DNA of 64,000 bases from Streptomyces armeniacus (GTDB taxonomy: Bacteria; Actinomycetota; Actinomycetes; Streptomycetales; Streptomycetaceae), in contig NZ_CP031320.1 of assembly GCF_003355155.1 (NCBI RefSeq), forward strand, positions 2,094,369-2,158,368, in the 5' to 3' direction. Made by a program: the position numbers and the translations under genes. Under the pieces are notes generated by a model. It was not told the origin of the DNA and searched no databases. It worked only from the letters and a program-made list of their open reading frames with translations. The stretch's first letter is position 1. Every line of letters starts with the position of its first letter. This document shows positions 8,459 to 16,842 of the stretch, piece after piece.

Positions 8459-9874
8459 ATGTTCCAGAACGCCGACGAGGCCCAGGGGTTCATCGCGGAC
8501 AACGATGTGAAGTTCGTCGATGTCCGCTTCTGTGATCTGCCGGGCATCATGCAGCACTTCACGATTCCGGCCGAGACCTTCGACCCCGGCGAGAGCCTGA
8601 TGTTCGACGGCTCGTCGATCCGCGGCTTCCAGGCCATCCACGAGTCCGACATGGCGCTCGTACCGGACCTGTCGACGGCCCGTATGGACGCGTTCCGCAA
8701 GGACAAGACGCTCAACATCAACTTCTTCATCCACGACCCGATCACCGGCGAGCAGTACAGCCGCGACCCGCGGAACGTGGCGAAGAAGGCCGAGGCGTAC
8801 CTCGCCTCCTCCGGTGTCGCCGACACCGCCTTCTTCGGCCCCGAGGCCGAGTTCTACGTCTTCGACGACGTGCGCTTCGAGACGAAGGCGAACGCCGGCT
8901 ACTACCACATCGACTCCGAGGCGGGCGCCTGGAACACCGGCGCCATCGAGGACGGCGGCAACCGCGGCTACAAGGTCCGCTACAAGGGCGGTTACTTCCC
9001 CGCCCCGCCCGTCGACCACTTCGCGGACCTGCGCGCCGAGATCTCCCTCGAGCTGATGAAGAACGGCCTCCAGGTCGAGCGCCAGCACCACGAGGTCGGC
9101 ACGGCCGGCCAGGCGGAGATCAACTACAAGTTCAACACGCTGCTCGCCGCGGCCGACGACCTGATGCTCTTCAAGTACATCGTGAAGAACGTCGCCTGGC
9201 GCAACGGCAAGACCGCCACCTTCATGCCCAAGCCGATCTTCGGCGACAACGGCTCGGGCATGCACGTCCACCAGTCCCTGTGGAACGGCGGCGAGCCCCT
9301 CTTCTACGACGAGCAGGGTTACGCGGGCCTCTCCGACACCGCCCGCTACTACATCGGCGGCATCCTCAAGCACGCCCCGTCGCTGCTGGCCTTCACGAAC
9401 CCGACGGTCAACTCGTACCACCGCCTGGTCCCCGGCTTCGAGGCCCCGGTCAACCTGGTCTACTCGCAGCGCAACCGCTCGGCGGCGATGCGTATCCCGA
9501 TCACGGGTGCGAACCCGAAGGCCAAGCGCGTCGAGTTCCGCGCCCCGGACCCGTCCTCGAACCCGTACCTCGCCTTCTCGGCCCTGCTCCTCGCGGGCCT
9601 CGACGGGGTCAAGAACAAGATCGAGCCGGCGGAGCCGATCGACAAGGACCTCTACGAGCTCGCCCCGGAAGAGCACGCGGGCGTCCCCCAGGTCCCCACC
9701 TCCCTCCCGGCGGTCCTCGAGGCCCTCGAGTCGGACAACGAGTACCTCCAGGCGGGCGGGGTCTTCACCTCGGACCTCATCGAGACCTGGATCGACTACA
9801 AGCGGACGAACGAGATCGCACCGATGCAACTGCGTCCGCACCCGCACGAGTTCGAGCTGTACTTCGACATCTAA
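8459..9874 (+). CDS. glnA: Glutamine synthetase type I
   Basis: Makes glutamine from glutamate, ammonia and ATP, the main ammonium entry. 471 residues, normal length for GSI. Signature DGSSIRGF about residue 50, [12 protein letters not shown] about 265, and adenylylation Tyr399 in [11 protein letters not shown], so control by GlnE-type adenylylation is expected. Start ATG at 8459 with AGGAGGAG upstream. A 5-bp hairpin GTCCC/GGGAC (8428-8445) sits directly before the ribosome site in the leader. GlnR boxes lie at 8313-8350. Codon use is extremely GC-biased, as expected for a highly expressed gene. The downstream neighbour is a perfect terminator and then the foreign-looking island. Confidence 0.98.
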   Translation: MFQNADEAQGFIADNDVKFVDVRFCDLPGIMQHFTIPAETFDPGESLMFDGSSIRGFQAIHESDMALVPDLSTARMDAFRKDKTLNINFFIHDPITGEQYSRDPRNVAKKAEAYLASSGVADTAFFGPEAEFYVFDDVRFETKANAGYYHIDSEAGAWNTGAIEDGGNRGYKVRYKGGYFPAPPVDHFADLRAEISLELMKNGLQVERQHHEVGTAGQAEINYKFNTLLAAADDLMLFKYIVKNVAWRNGKTATFMPKPIFGDNGSGMHVHQSLWNGGEPLFYDEQGYAGLSDTARYYIGGILKHAPSLLAFTNPTVNSYHRLVPGFEAPVNLVYSQRNRSAAMRIPITGANPKAKRVEFRAPDPSSNPYLAFSALLLAGLDGVKNKIEPAEPIDKDLYELAPEEHAGVPQVPTSLPAVLEALESDNEYLQAGGVFTSDLIETWIDYKRTNEIAPMQLRPHPHEFELYFDI

Positions 9875-9920
9875 ACCGAAGGAAGCCGGTCGACCCGGCC
9901 TCCGACGGTGATTGACCTCC

Positions 9921-9963
9921 GGTGACCCGCGGAAACGCCCTCTGGCGTCTTCCGCGGGTCACC
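9921..9963 (+). terminator. glnA terminator hairpin
   Basis: GGTGACCCGCGGAA (9921-9934) pairs perfectly with TTCCGCGGGTCACC (9950-9963); inside, ACGCC pairs with GGCGT around a CTCT loop, with one bulged C. It lies 46 bp after the glnA stop. It marks the left edge of the island; 9964-10165 beyond it contains no supported gene. Confidence 0.92.
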
Positions 9964-10165
9964 GTTCGTTTCCGCCGTGGGCACACTCCCAACAAGGGAC
10001 CGGCGCAGGGCTTCTGCAATCCACCGTTACTCTCCCCGGTATCGACAGCCGAGTCGGTACTGGCACGCACCGCACTCGGGGAGTTGCGGAACATGAGACA
10101 TGGGCCAGCGGAGCAGGAGTGTCGCGTAGGCGGGCGTTGACGCACGAGAGAAAGCCGGGAACCTG

Positions 10166-10852
10166 ATGAGTCGTCAGACGCAATACGGGGATCGCACTGC
10201 CTCGGATGGGACCGGGGACACCGAACGGGTACGGCAGCTCGGCGAGTCGCTGCTTGGCGACCTGCGACCCGGTACGCGGATCGCGGACATGTGTGTACGT
10301 GACGTGCAGGTATGGATCTTCTACCGCCTGAACGAGGGCGAGGACGCGCGGCGTCGAGCCTGTGCGGCAGGGTTGTTGAGTAACGAAGCCGCGGACATGG
10401 GCAGGGAGATGAGCGTCTTCAGGGCACTGCTCGGCCTGCCTGCCAGGATTCCGGTGCCGCTGTCTTCCATCACCGAGCGGGACCGGAGGCTGTTGCGGCG
10501 TTGTCCTGTGGGTTCAGTACGAGTGGCTGCAGGAGCAGCAGAGCGCCTGGCCGTGCCTCCAGTGCAAGTGGACCTGGCCATGGTCCAGGCCCAAAGGCTG
10601 ACGACTGGCGCAGTGTCGCGTGCCGGGAGATTCGGCTCGTACGCCCCCTCGACAGCCATCAGGGTCACGGGGCCTGTGGTCGACTCACTCGTCGGCCTGC
10701 AAGCCGAGTGGTTCGGACACGGAGTCGTGCACGACAATGCCGTGGTGGGCTGTCGGCTCGTGGCGCTGCCACGGGTCTTGACGAACAGCCGCCATACGGA
10801 GGCCGCATGGAGGTTCTCGGAGCAGGTTTACGGACGTCTACGGCCCCGATAA
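10166..10852 (+). CDS. Hypothetical protein of the 10-20 kb island
   Basis: 228 residues, unrecognised. The ATG at 10166 has only a weak AAAGCCGGGA upstream. The N-terminal 100 residues are charged and helical (ERVRQLGESLLGDLRPGTR, then VWIFYRLNEGEDARRRACAA); from about residue 100 there are short beta-like stretches (PVGSVRVAAGAAERLAVPPV) and a conserved-looking FGHGVVHDNAVVGCRLVALP near the end. No signal peptide or membrane segment. Base composition is less GC-rich than glnA. It ends 12 bp from the end of the convergent zinc-motif gene, so the two probably share the same foreign origin. Confidence 0.65.
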   Translation: MSRQTQYGDRTASDGTGDTERVRQLGESLLGDLRPGTRIADMCVRDVQVWIFYRLNEGEDARRRACAAGLLSNEAADMGREMSVFRALLGLPARIPVPLSSITERDRRLLRRCPVGSVRVAAGAAERLAVPPVQVDLAMVQAQRLTTGAVSRAGRFGSYAPSTAIRVTGPVVDSLVGLQAEWFGHGVVHDNAVVGCRLVALPRVLTNSRHTEAAWRFSEQVYGRLRPR

Positions 10853-10864
10853 ACGCCTGCCCTA

Positions 10865-12070
10865 TCAGCGAATTCCCGCCCATTCTCTGAGCGCGGGATC
10901 TGGTTTGAAGACGCTCCGCCTCAGTTGCCGGTTGATCTCCTCGTGGGAGGCGACGGCTTGCTCACAGAGTGAGCGCCACATGCTGCGCCGCACGTTCTTG
11001 TCAGGCTCTGCCTGCAATTGAGCAGCCCAAGGAGCCCAGACCGCAATGTTGTGCAGATCAGCCTGGCCAACCCCTTCCACGGTGTCCTCGAATCTGCCCA
11101 GTGCTCGACCATCGCAATACGTGCAAGAGCAGTATGGGGTGCCTTGAGCCCCGTATACCTCGTGCAAGGTGCTGCACCGGAAGTACCGCATGAGTTGCGG
11201 ATGCAGCACCGTGGCTCTGCGCCCGGTGGGCGGCGGCCCGCCGTCGCTGGGCGGTCGGCCGTGCCGCATCGAGGTTTGGACACCGATCGCCGAGAACACC
11301 GCCCCGTGCGCAAGAGCGTCCAGACCGGCGAGGTCAGTGCGGAGCAGTCCGGTACGGGGCACCCTGACGAGTTCGCGCAGCGCAGTGGCCGCTCCCCTCC
11401 GTTCAAGGGGATTGCGAGTGTCGCACAGAACGAGCGCCTTGGTCACCGGCAGAGCGGAGAGTTGCGTCGTGAGGAAGTCAAGATGGCGCTCTCGGAGCCA
11501 CCCCTTGTCTATTGGCAGCACCACAATGTCCTCAGCCCCGTTCAGCTCGCTCGCGCGCTCCATGACTGCACGAAGGGCGCCGCAATCGTCCGCTCCCACG
11601 TAGCCGGTGGGCGTGAGCGCGATCCCGCTTCCGCCCCCGCGTTGGCCCTGCAACAACCCGTCGAGTTGATCATCTGCTTCTCCGAGCAGCGATAGCTGGC
11701 CGGTGCCGCCTCCCTTCGGCAGACAGAAGGGCTCCGCGATGGTGGCTCGGTGATGCACGTAGCGCTCCGGATCGACCACGACCGCCTCTACAGCGCCGCG
11801 CCTGCGCTGCGACTCCTCGCGGGCCTTGGCTCCGCAGAAGACGATGCCACTCTCCACGCCGTGCAGTACGTCCGACAGCACGACGTCGACGGGGGCACCG
11901 GGACGAGAGTGGAGGAGGACTCGGTCAAGCAGCAAACTCCAATCAGACTGATATCCACCCCGAAGCATGCGATCGTGCATATGACCCCCAGGCTGATGGG
12001 TTGCACTTGTCATGACCAGCGTGGGATTGCCTATATCTCGCCACAAGGGCGCGAAAAGGCCATACTCCAT
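10865..12070 (-). CDS. Putative tRNA-guanine-transglycosylase-like zinc protein
   Basis: 401 residues from ATG at 12070; a later ATG at 12013 (MTSATHQPGG) is possible, since neither start has a good ribosome site. The clearest feature is C314-x-C316-x-x-C319 followed by H340 in ADLHNIAVW, the arrangement of the structural zinc site of tRNA-guanine transglycosylases (CxCxxC then His-Asn), the family that swaps guanine for 7-deazaguanine in tRNA and, in the DpdA branch, in DNA. The N-terminal APLWRDIGNPTLVMTSATHQ could be the opening strands of that barrel. I cannot identify the catalytic aspartates with certainty, so the assignment is tentative. No queuosine or deazaguanine pathway gene is near. 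Confidence 0.55.
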   Translation of the reverse strand: MEYGLFAPLWRDIGNPTLVMTSATHQPGGHMHDRMLRGGYQSDWSLLLDRVLLHSRPGAPVDVVLSDVLHGVESGIVFCGAKAREESQRRRGAVEAVVVDPERYVHHRATIAEPFCLPKGGGTGQLSLLGEADDQLDGLLQGQRGGGSGIALTPTGYVGADDCGALRAVMERASELNGAEDIVVLPIDKGWLRERHLDFLTTQLSALPVTKALVLCDTRNPLERRGAATALRELVRVPRTGLLRTDLAGLDALAHGAVFSAIGVQTSMRHGRPPSDGGPPPTGRRATVLHPQLMRYFRCSTLHEVYGAQGTPYCSCTYCDGRALGRFEDTVEGVGQADLHNIAVWAPWAAQLQAEPDKNVRRSMWRSLCEQAVASHEEINRQLRRSVFKPDPALREWAGIR

Positions 12071-12286
12071 CCCAGGCGCCGAGTAGCAGGCCCGGGCGTC
12101 AAGCCCCCAAGCGAGGCAAGCGCCTGGCCAGGCAGTCCGGAGCGAAGCACTAAAACGACCTCAACCCGGGCGGCAGAATCCGCTCTGCGGTAGCAAGGTT
12201 TCCGCAAGGCACATGCAAGCAATCCGCCAAAGGCCGCCGGGCAGCCCCTCTCTCGAAGGAATGTAGCCGACGTACAGGGGGATGTC

Positions 12287-12430
12287 GTGATCACGTTCGA
12301 CAGGCGTGGAGAAGCGACCCAGGTTGTTCTCGCAGAGGGCTCCCGGCACGGGGGCGAAGGGCTACCGCGCGGCGCAGGTCTGCCCGCATCGTCGGGCCGG
12401 CTCGGCTCGCGCTTGGGGGGCGTCCGTTGA
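12287..12430 (+). CDS. Possible 47-residue ORF coupled to the GT-B-like gene
   Basis: A GTG at 12287 has AGGGGG at a spacing of about 5-6 nt and opens a frame of 47 codons (starting MITFDRRGEATQVVLAEG) whose TGA at 12428-12430 overlaps the ATG of the next gene at 12430. Such TGATG overlaps are typical of translational coupling. The protein is unknown. The upstream 12071-12286 holds no gene and must contain the divergent promoters for both directions. Could also be a leader peptide or chance. Confidence 0.35.
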   Translation: MITFDRRGEATQVVLAEGSRHGGEGLPRGAGLPASSGRLGSRLGGVR

Positions 12431-13686
12431 TGGCGGGGGGCTTATGGCTGAACAGTCCGGTCGGTTTGGGCGCGAACAGCCGGGTGCTGCGCCGGGGATG
12501 CCGCAACGTGCTGGTCGTGGTTCCGTTCATGGTCGCTGGCATCCGGCTGATGGACGTTCTGGCGCTGCTGGAGTCCGATCACCGTGTGGTGGTGATGTTC
12601 ACCGTGGCGCCCGCGCGGAACGGAGCAGTGTGCCACGGAGCGGAAGAGTTCGTGCGAGCACAGGGTGGGTTGCTGCTTCCGTGGCAGCAGGCCGTGCAGT
12701 GCGAGTTCGACCTTGTTCTCGCTGCAAGTGAGACAGCAGTCGAGCAGCTGCACGGACAGGTAATGCTGCTCCCTCACGGGGCCGGAGCGGTGCCATCCAG
12801 GCTCCGTGCCCGGAGTTCCGGTCCGGCTGCGGGTCCGGCGCATGGGCTGGATCGTGGTTCGCTGGTGCACCGTGGGCGGTTGGTACCGGCCGCTTTGCCG
12901 CTCACACACCGGGATGAACTCGCGATTCTGCGCGAGTCATGTCCGGAAGCGGTCCCCGTTGCGGTCGTGGCCGGCGATGTTTGTTTCGACCGGTTGGTGA
13001 CAAGTGTGCCGTGGCGGTCTGCCTACCGGCGCGCACTGGGAGTGCGCCCGGACCAGAAGCTCGTGGTGTTGACCTCCACCTGGCAGCCCGAGTCCGTCCT
13101 GGGGACTCATCCGGATCTACTCGACCGGCTGGTGCGTGAGTTGCCGCGTACTCAATACAGGGTGGCGGCGGTGCTGCACCCAAATATCTGGGGCGTGCAC
13201 GGGGCTTGGCAGGTGCAAGCTTGGTTGGCGGATTGTCTGCGGGAGGGCCTGCTGTTGTTGCCACCGGAGGAGGGCTGGCGGGCCGCACTGGTGTCTGCGG
13301 ACGCGATCATCGGTGATCACGGCTCGGTAACCAGTTATGGAGCGGCAATCGGCTGTCCGGTGATGCTGACTGCTTCCGGCCGCGAGGGGTTTTTGCGGCC
13401 AGGAAGCCTGGCTGACGTGGTACGGCAGGAGGCTGCCCATCTGTGTACTGACATGCCGCTGACCCCGCAGATGGAGGAGATTGCAAACGGACATCACTCG
13501 TGCCGACAGAAAATGGTGTCCGCGCTGATCACTTCCGTACCGGGACAGGCCGCCGGCATCCTGCGGCGGACCATGTATCGCCTGCTGGACCTTCCCGAGC
13601 CTGGCAGGGCGCCGACCAACGCACCGGTGCCACTTCCGGTCCCTGTGGGCTGCCGAGGCGGCCTGGCGATCGAGGAGGTCGGATGA
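12430..13686 (+). CDS. GT-B-fold-like protein related to CDP-glycerol glycerophosphotransferases
   Basis: 418 residues. The N-terminal half has a Rossmann-like strand CRNVLVVVPFMVAGIRLMDVL and ends in VMLLPHGAG; the C-terminal half begins with KLVVLTSTWQPES and contains DAIIGDHGSVTSYGAAIGCPVML. A TSTWxPES strand followed by the D-x-x-I-x-D-x-x-S-x-x-x-Y segment is the layout seen in CDP-glycerol glycerophosphotransferases and other GT-B enzymes. It lacks the usual first HGTP motif, so transfer chemistry is uncertain. ATG at 12430 overlaps the stop of the preceding small ORF; its own TGA overlaps the next ATG (ATGA at 13683). Base composition is less GC-rich than the flanks. Confidence 0.6.
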   Translation: MAGGLWLNSPVGLGANSRVLRRGCRNVLVVVPFMVAGIRLMDVLALLESDHRVVVMFTVAPARNGAVCHGAEEFVRAQGGLLLPWQQAVQCEFDLVLAASETAVEQLHGQVMLLPHGAGAVPSRLRARSSGPAAGPAHGLDRGSLVHRGRLVPAALPLTHRDELAILRESCPEAVPVAVVAGDVCFDRLVTSVPWRSAYRRALGVRPDQKLVVLTSTWQPESVLGTHPDLLDRLVRELPRTQYRVAAVLHPNIWGVHGAWQVQAWLADCLREGLLLLPPEEGWRAALVSADAIIGDHGSVTSYGAAIGCPVMLTASGREGFLRPGSLADVVRQEAAHLCTDMPLTPQMEEIANGHHSCRQKMVSALITSVPGQAAGILRRTMYRLLDLPEPGRAPTNAPVPLPVPVGCRGGLAIEEVG

Positions 13687-14219
13687 GTCTCAGGCCGTGC
13701 CGACACTCGCTCCTCGGCGGGCAGATCGCCGGTAGTACGGGGGAGCGCTTACATGTCACGCGATGCGACTGGCACAGCCGGAACGATGCGGGCGTAGGCG
13801 TGTGGGTCTGGGGAGAAACCGCGAGGCAGCGTTACGAGTGTCCCTGCTCGGGGGCCGACAGGTTCCTGGTGGTGGCGGAAGGAGCTGCGGTCGGGTGGAG
13901 ACACAGTGCTGATGTGGTGATCGGTCGTCCCCAGCCGACGACCAGCCGAGCTGTGCGGGTCGCAGAGTCCTGGCTGGCCGCAGCCCCCGGCTGTTCTCTT
14001 GTCGCTGTCTCAGTGGGCGAGCGTGAGACCCTGCTCCAAACCCAGGCTGGGCAAGTTCTGCACCATCGCGCTCACAGAGCGGCGTGTGCTCAGGCCTGCG
14101 GCGTCTGTGTCTATCCGTGGATTGCTATCGGGGCTCCTGTCGGCCAGCTCCCCGGACTATCCAGTGTGGGTACCGGAAGAGCACACAACGACGGAGAAGA
14201 ATCAGGTGCCGTCGGCTAG
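13683..14219 (+). CDS. Hypothetical protein, translationally coupled
   Basis: 178 residues, unrecognised. It starts in an ATGA overlap with the GT-B-like gene and follows GAGGAGG, so it is almost certainly cotranslated with it. The protein is rich in Cys (RCDWHSRND, YECPCSGADRF, CAQACGVCVYPW), a pattern that could bind metal; it has no membrane segment. Its last 18 bp overlap the 3' end of the convergent STAND gene. Function unknown; the coupling suggests it acts together with the GT-B-like protein. Confidence 0.55.
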   Translation: MSLRPCRHSLLGGQIAGSTGERLHVTRCDWHSRNDAGVGVWVWGETARQRYECPCSGADRFLVVAEGAAVGWRHSADVVIGRPQPTTSRAVRVAESWLAAAPGCSLVAVSVGERETLLQTQAGQVLHHRAHRAACAQACGVCVYPWIAIGAPVGQLPGLSSVGTGRAHNDGEESGAVG

Positions 14220-16613
14220 CTGCGCCTTGATCCTGCCAAGCGCGCGGTCGACTCTCCCTAAGTCCGGCGCACCGGCTTCGCGGTAGAAGGCCCGTGATCG
14301 CCTAAGGAGGTTGCTTGCGACTGACAGCTCCGTGAGCGCTTCAGCGGCTTCGCCCCAAACCATCAGTACTTGAGCCCTGTACTGGCTGGATCCTGATTCG
14401 GCGACGATTGACCATGCTTCCTGGGCCAGTGTGATTGCTTCGGAGGCGTGGCCCGCCCTCGTATATGCGTCAGCCAGCCAGACAGTGGTCATCGCCTTAA
14501 CCATGTTGTCACACAATGACTCGGCCAGGTCGCGCCCACGGGTAAGCTCGCCAATGGCTTCCTCGATCCTCCCGGCGGCCAACAAAGCCTGGCCGAGCCG
14601 ACGTCGGCCGAGTGCCTCTGCTCTTACGCGGCCTGCCTCGCGATCGAGCGCGACACCTTGCCGTAATACCTCTACGGCTTGGTCGAACCGCCCCAGAGAG
14701 CGATACGCCATGCCTAGGAGTCCCAGGGCTTCTGTCTCGGCCAGTTCGTGATTGGCCTCGCGTGCCGCCTCGAGCGAGGCGACCCCTTGTTGGAGGGCCT
14801 CCTGCTTGCGGCTCAGATTGTGAAAGGCGAAGCCGAGATGATGACGCATACGTGAAAGGGCAGCGGGATCGCCGCAGCGTGACGCGGCCTGGATACCGAA
14901 CCCGTATGCGGTCATCCAATCCGGGAAGTGCTTGCGGTGGAGGAACAATGACCACATCGACTCAGCGAGTTGCCATACAAGGGCGTCGAAACCCCGTTCG
15001 TAGCCAGTACGTAGGAGAGCCATCAGGTTTGGCAGCTCTCTTTCGAGCATCGCAAGTGCATCTCTGCTCGTTTGCCAAGCATACGAGACATCACTGTCTC
15101 CATGCTCAGGACGGAGATGCCAATCCAGCGGGGTCACCGCACGGTCACCAGCAGCAGTAAAGGCGAGGTAATACCTCAAGAGGCGACAAACTACTCCATC
15201 GCGCGTGGGCGCACTGTCCTCGGCTTCAGCGCGCTGACACGCATGCAGGCGGACGAGATCGTGGAAGTAATACCGGCCGGAGTTGTCGGAATTGAGGAGG
15301 CTGGCGTCCACGAGGCTCTCCAACACCACTTCCGTGTCGCCCTTCGACACCTGCAGAGCCGCTGCGGCAGCTTCGGGAGAGAAGCCTGGTCCCGGATGCA
15401 GGCCCAGCCATCTGTAGGCTCGTGCCGCCTCCGGTGGCAACCCCTCATACGAAAGGTCGAACACGCTCAAGACTGAGACCTCGTCCATCGCCAGCGCCTG
15501 GAGCCGTCGTTGTTCGTCCTTGAGTTCCCGAACCACCCGGGCGATTGGCCACTGGGGCCGTGTCACCAGTCGCGCTCCTACGATGGACAACGCCAGAGGA
15601 AGCCCTGCGCACAGGGACACAAGGCCGGCAACAGCGTCAGCCTCCGCCGAGACTCGATGCTTCCCGACAGTGGTTGTCAGCAGCTCCCTGCCCGCTTGCT
15701 GGTGCAGCGGAGCGATGTGAAGGAAGTCAGCTCCGTCCATGGTCAAGCCACCCAGGCGCCATCTCGTTGTCACCACAACAGTGCTGGCTACCGAAGAAGG
15801 CAGAAGCGCCCGCACTTGAGCTGCTGAGACCGCGTTATCCAACAGGATTGCGATGCACCCGCGGGCAGTCAGCGAGCGGAAGAGACCGGCTGCTTCCTCG
15901 GCTTCGGCTGGGACTTGATCCCCTTCGACGCCCAGAGCCCGGAGAAATCCCCCCAGCACCGAGCCCATCGGCTCCGGTTCTCCCGCAGCACCTGGCATCA
16001 AGTCGGCATAGAGCTGACCGTCAGGATATTGATCAGCAACTTCGTGCAGCCATCGCAACGCCAAGGTGGTCTTGCCGACGCCTCCGGGACCGCTCATCAC
16101 TGCCAGCGCGGGCCCTCCTTTCCGGGGCGTGTGATGGATGCGGTGCAGTGCGCCGAGCTCTTCGCATCGGTTTGTGAAGTGTGCGGGCGCTGGTCTGAGT
16201 TGTCGTGGTACCAACTGCGGGCGAATCACAGCGTGTTCGGCCTGGTGGAAGTGGACATCCCCGAGGATCGAGCCTGACTGAAGACTCGGGCCGTAGACCT
16301 GCGCTGAGCCGCTGATGCTGTTGGTAGACCTCTGTGGCTCTGTCTGGTGGTGCCGCAGCCACGTGTCCAGGTCTGACCTGAACGCGACGTCGCCAGCGGC
16401 CTCCTCGGCCAACGAACTCGACAGCCGCCACATTGCCTGCAACGGGTCGCCCTGGGCGCGGCAGGCTTCATCCCAGTACCGCGCCGGCTCTTCCCAGGGT
16501 TCATATCGTGTGCCCACAAGCCGATTGAGCGCCTGGCCCGCCGGTGAGCTGTGCAGTGGTCGATTGGCAATCATGGCCGATAACAGCGCAACGACCATCT
16601 CCTCGTCCCGCAC
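14202..16613 (-). CDS. STAND ATPase: unknown N-terminal domain, NB-ARC and TPR repeats
   Basis: 803 residues. Residues 1-100 form a helical domain (MVVALLSAMIANRPLHSSPAG, later LAEEAAGDVAFRSDLDTWL), followed by a beta-rich linker NSISGSAQVYGPSLQSGSIL, resembling the linkers after effector-associated domains in bacterial conflict proteins. The NB-ARC part has Walker A GPGGVGKT (175-182), a Walker B-like AILLDNAVSAAQVRALLP, a sensor VVVTTRWRLG and GLPLAL. The C-terminal 270 residues are TPR repeats. No DNA-binding motif is seen. The GTG at 16613 was chosen for the GGGGGGAG seven nt ahead; an upstream GTG at 16643 has none. Divergent from the SARP-type gene. Such ATPases act as signal switches or in phage defence. 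Confidence 0.8.
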   Translation of the reverse strand: MRDEEMVVALLSAMIANRPLHSSPAGQALNRLVGTRYEPWEEPARYWDEACRAQGDPLQAMWRLSSSLAEEAAGDVAFRSDLDTWLRHHQTEPQRSTNSISGSAQVYGPSLQSGSILGDVHFHQAEHAVIRPQLVPRQLRPAPAHFTNRCEELGALHRIHHTPRKGGPALAVMSGPGGVGKTTLALRWLHEVADQYPDGQLYADLMPGAAGEPEPMGSVLGGFLRALGVEGDQVPAEAEEAAGLFRSLTARGCIAILLDNAVSAAQVRALLPSSVASTVVVTTRWRLGGLTMDGADFLHIAPLHQQAGRELLTTTVGKHRVSAEADAVAGLVSLCAGLPLALSIVGARLVTRPQWPIARVVRELKDEQRRLQALAMDEVSVLSVFDLSYEGLPPEAARAYRWLGLHPGPGFSPEAAAAALQVSKGDTEVVLESLVDASLLNSDNSGRYYFHDLVRLHACQRAEAEDSAPTRDGVVCRLLRYYLAFTAAGDRAVTPLDWHLRPEHGDSDVSYAWQTSRDALAMLERELPNLMALLRTGYERGFDALVWQLAESMWSLFLHRKHFPDWMTAYGFGIQAASRCGDPAALSRMRHHLGFAFHNLSRKQEALQQGVASLEAAREANHELAETEALGLLGMAYRSLGRFDQAVEVLRQGVALDREAGRVRAEALGRRRLGQALLAAGRIEEAIGELTRGRDLAESLCDNMVKAMTTVWLADAYTRAGHASEAITLAQEAWSIVAESGSSQYRAQVLMVWGEAAEALTELSVASNLLRRSRAFYREAGAPDLGRVDRALGRIKAQLADGT

Positions 16614-16842
16614 GGTGCCTCTCCCCCCGGTCCGACTGGACACAACATCAGTTTGGGCGCACGCTGCTGGGTTCCCTCCGAAGCCACACCCGAGCGTTTC
16701 CTACCCGGTGTGAGTGGAGATCGACCGCACCCAATCGCCATGAGACCAATTTCAGACCTCCTTTCACAATGACATGGTCATACGAACCGAGCCCGTGTCA
16801 CTCTCGACCCACGGAACATGCCGAACCGGCGGGAGGGCGCTG

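Noticed and set aside
16614..16643. GTG at 16643 as start of the minus-strand STAND gene
   Set aside because: No ribosome site; GTG at 16613 has GGGGGGAG seven nt ahead.
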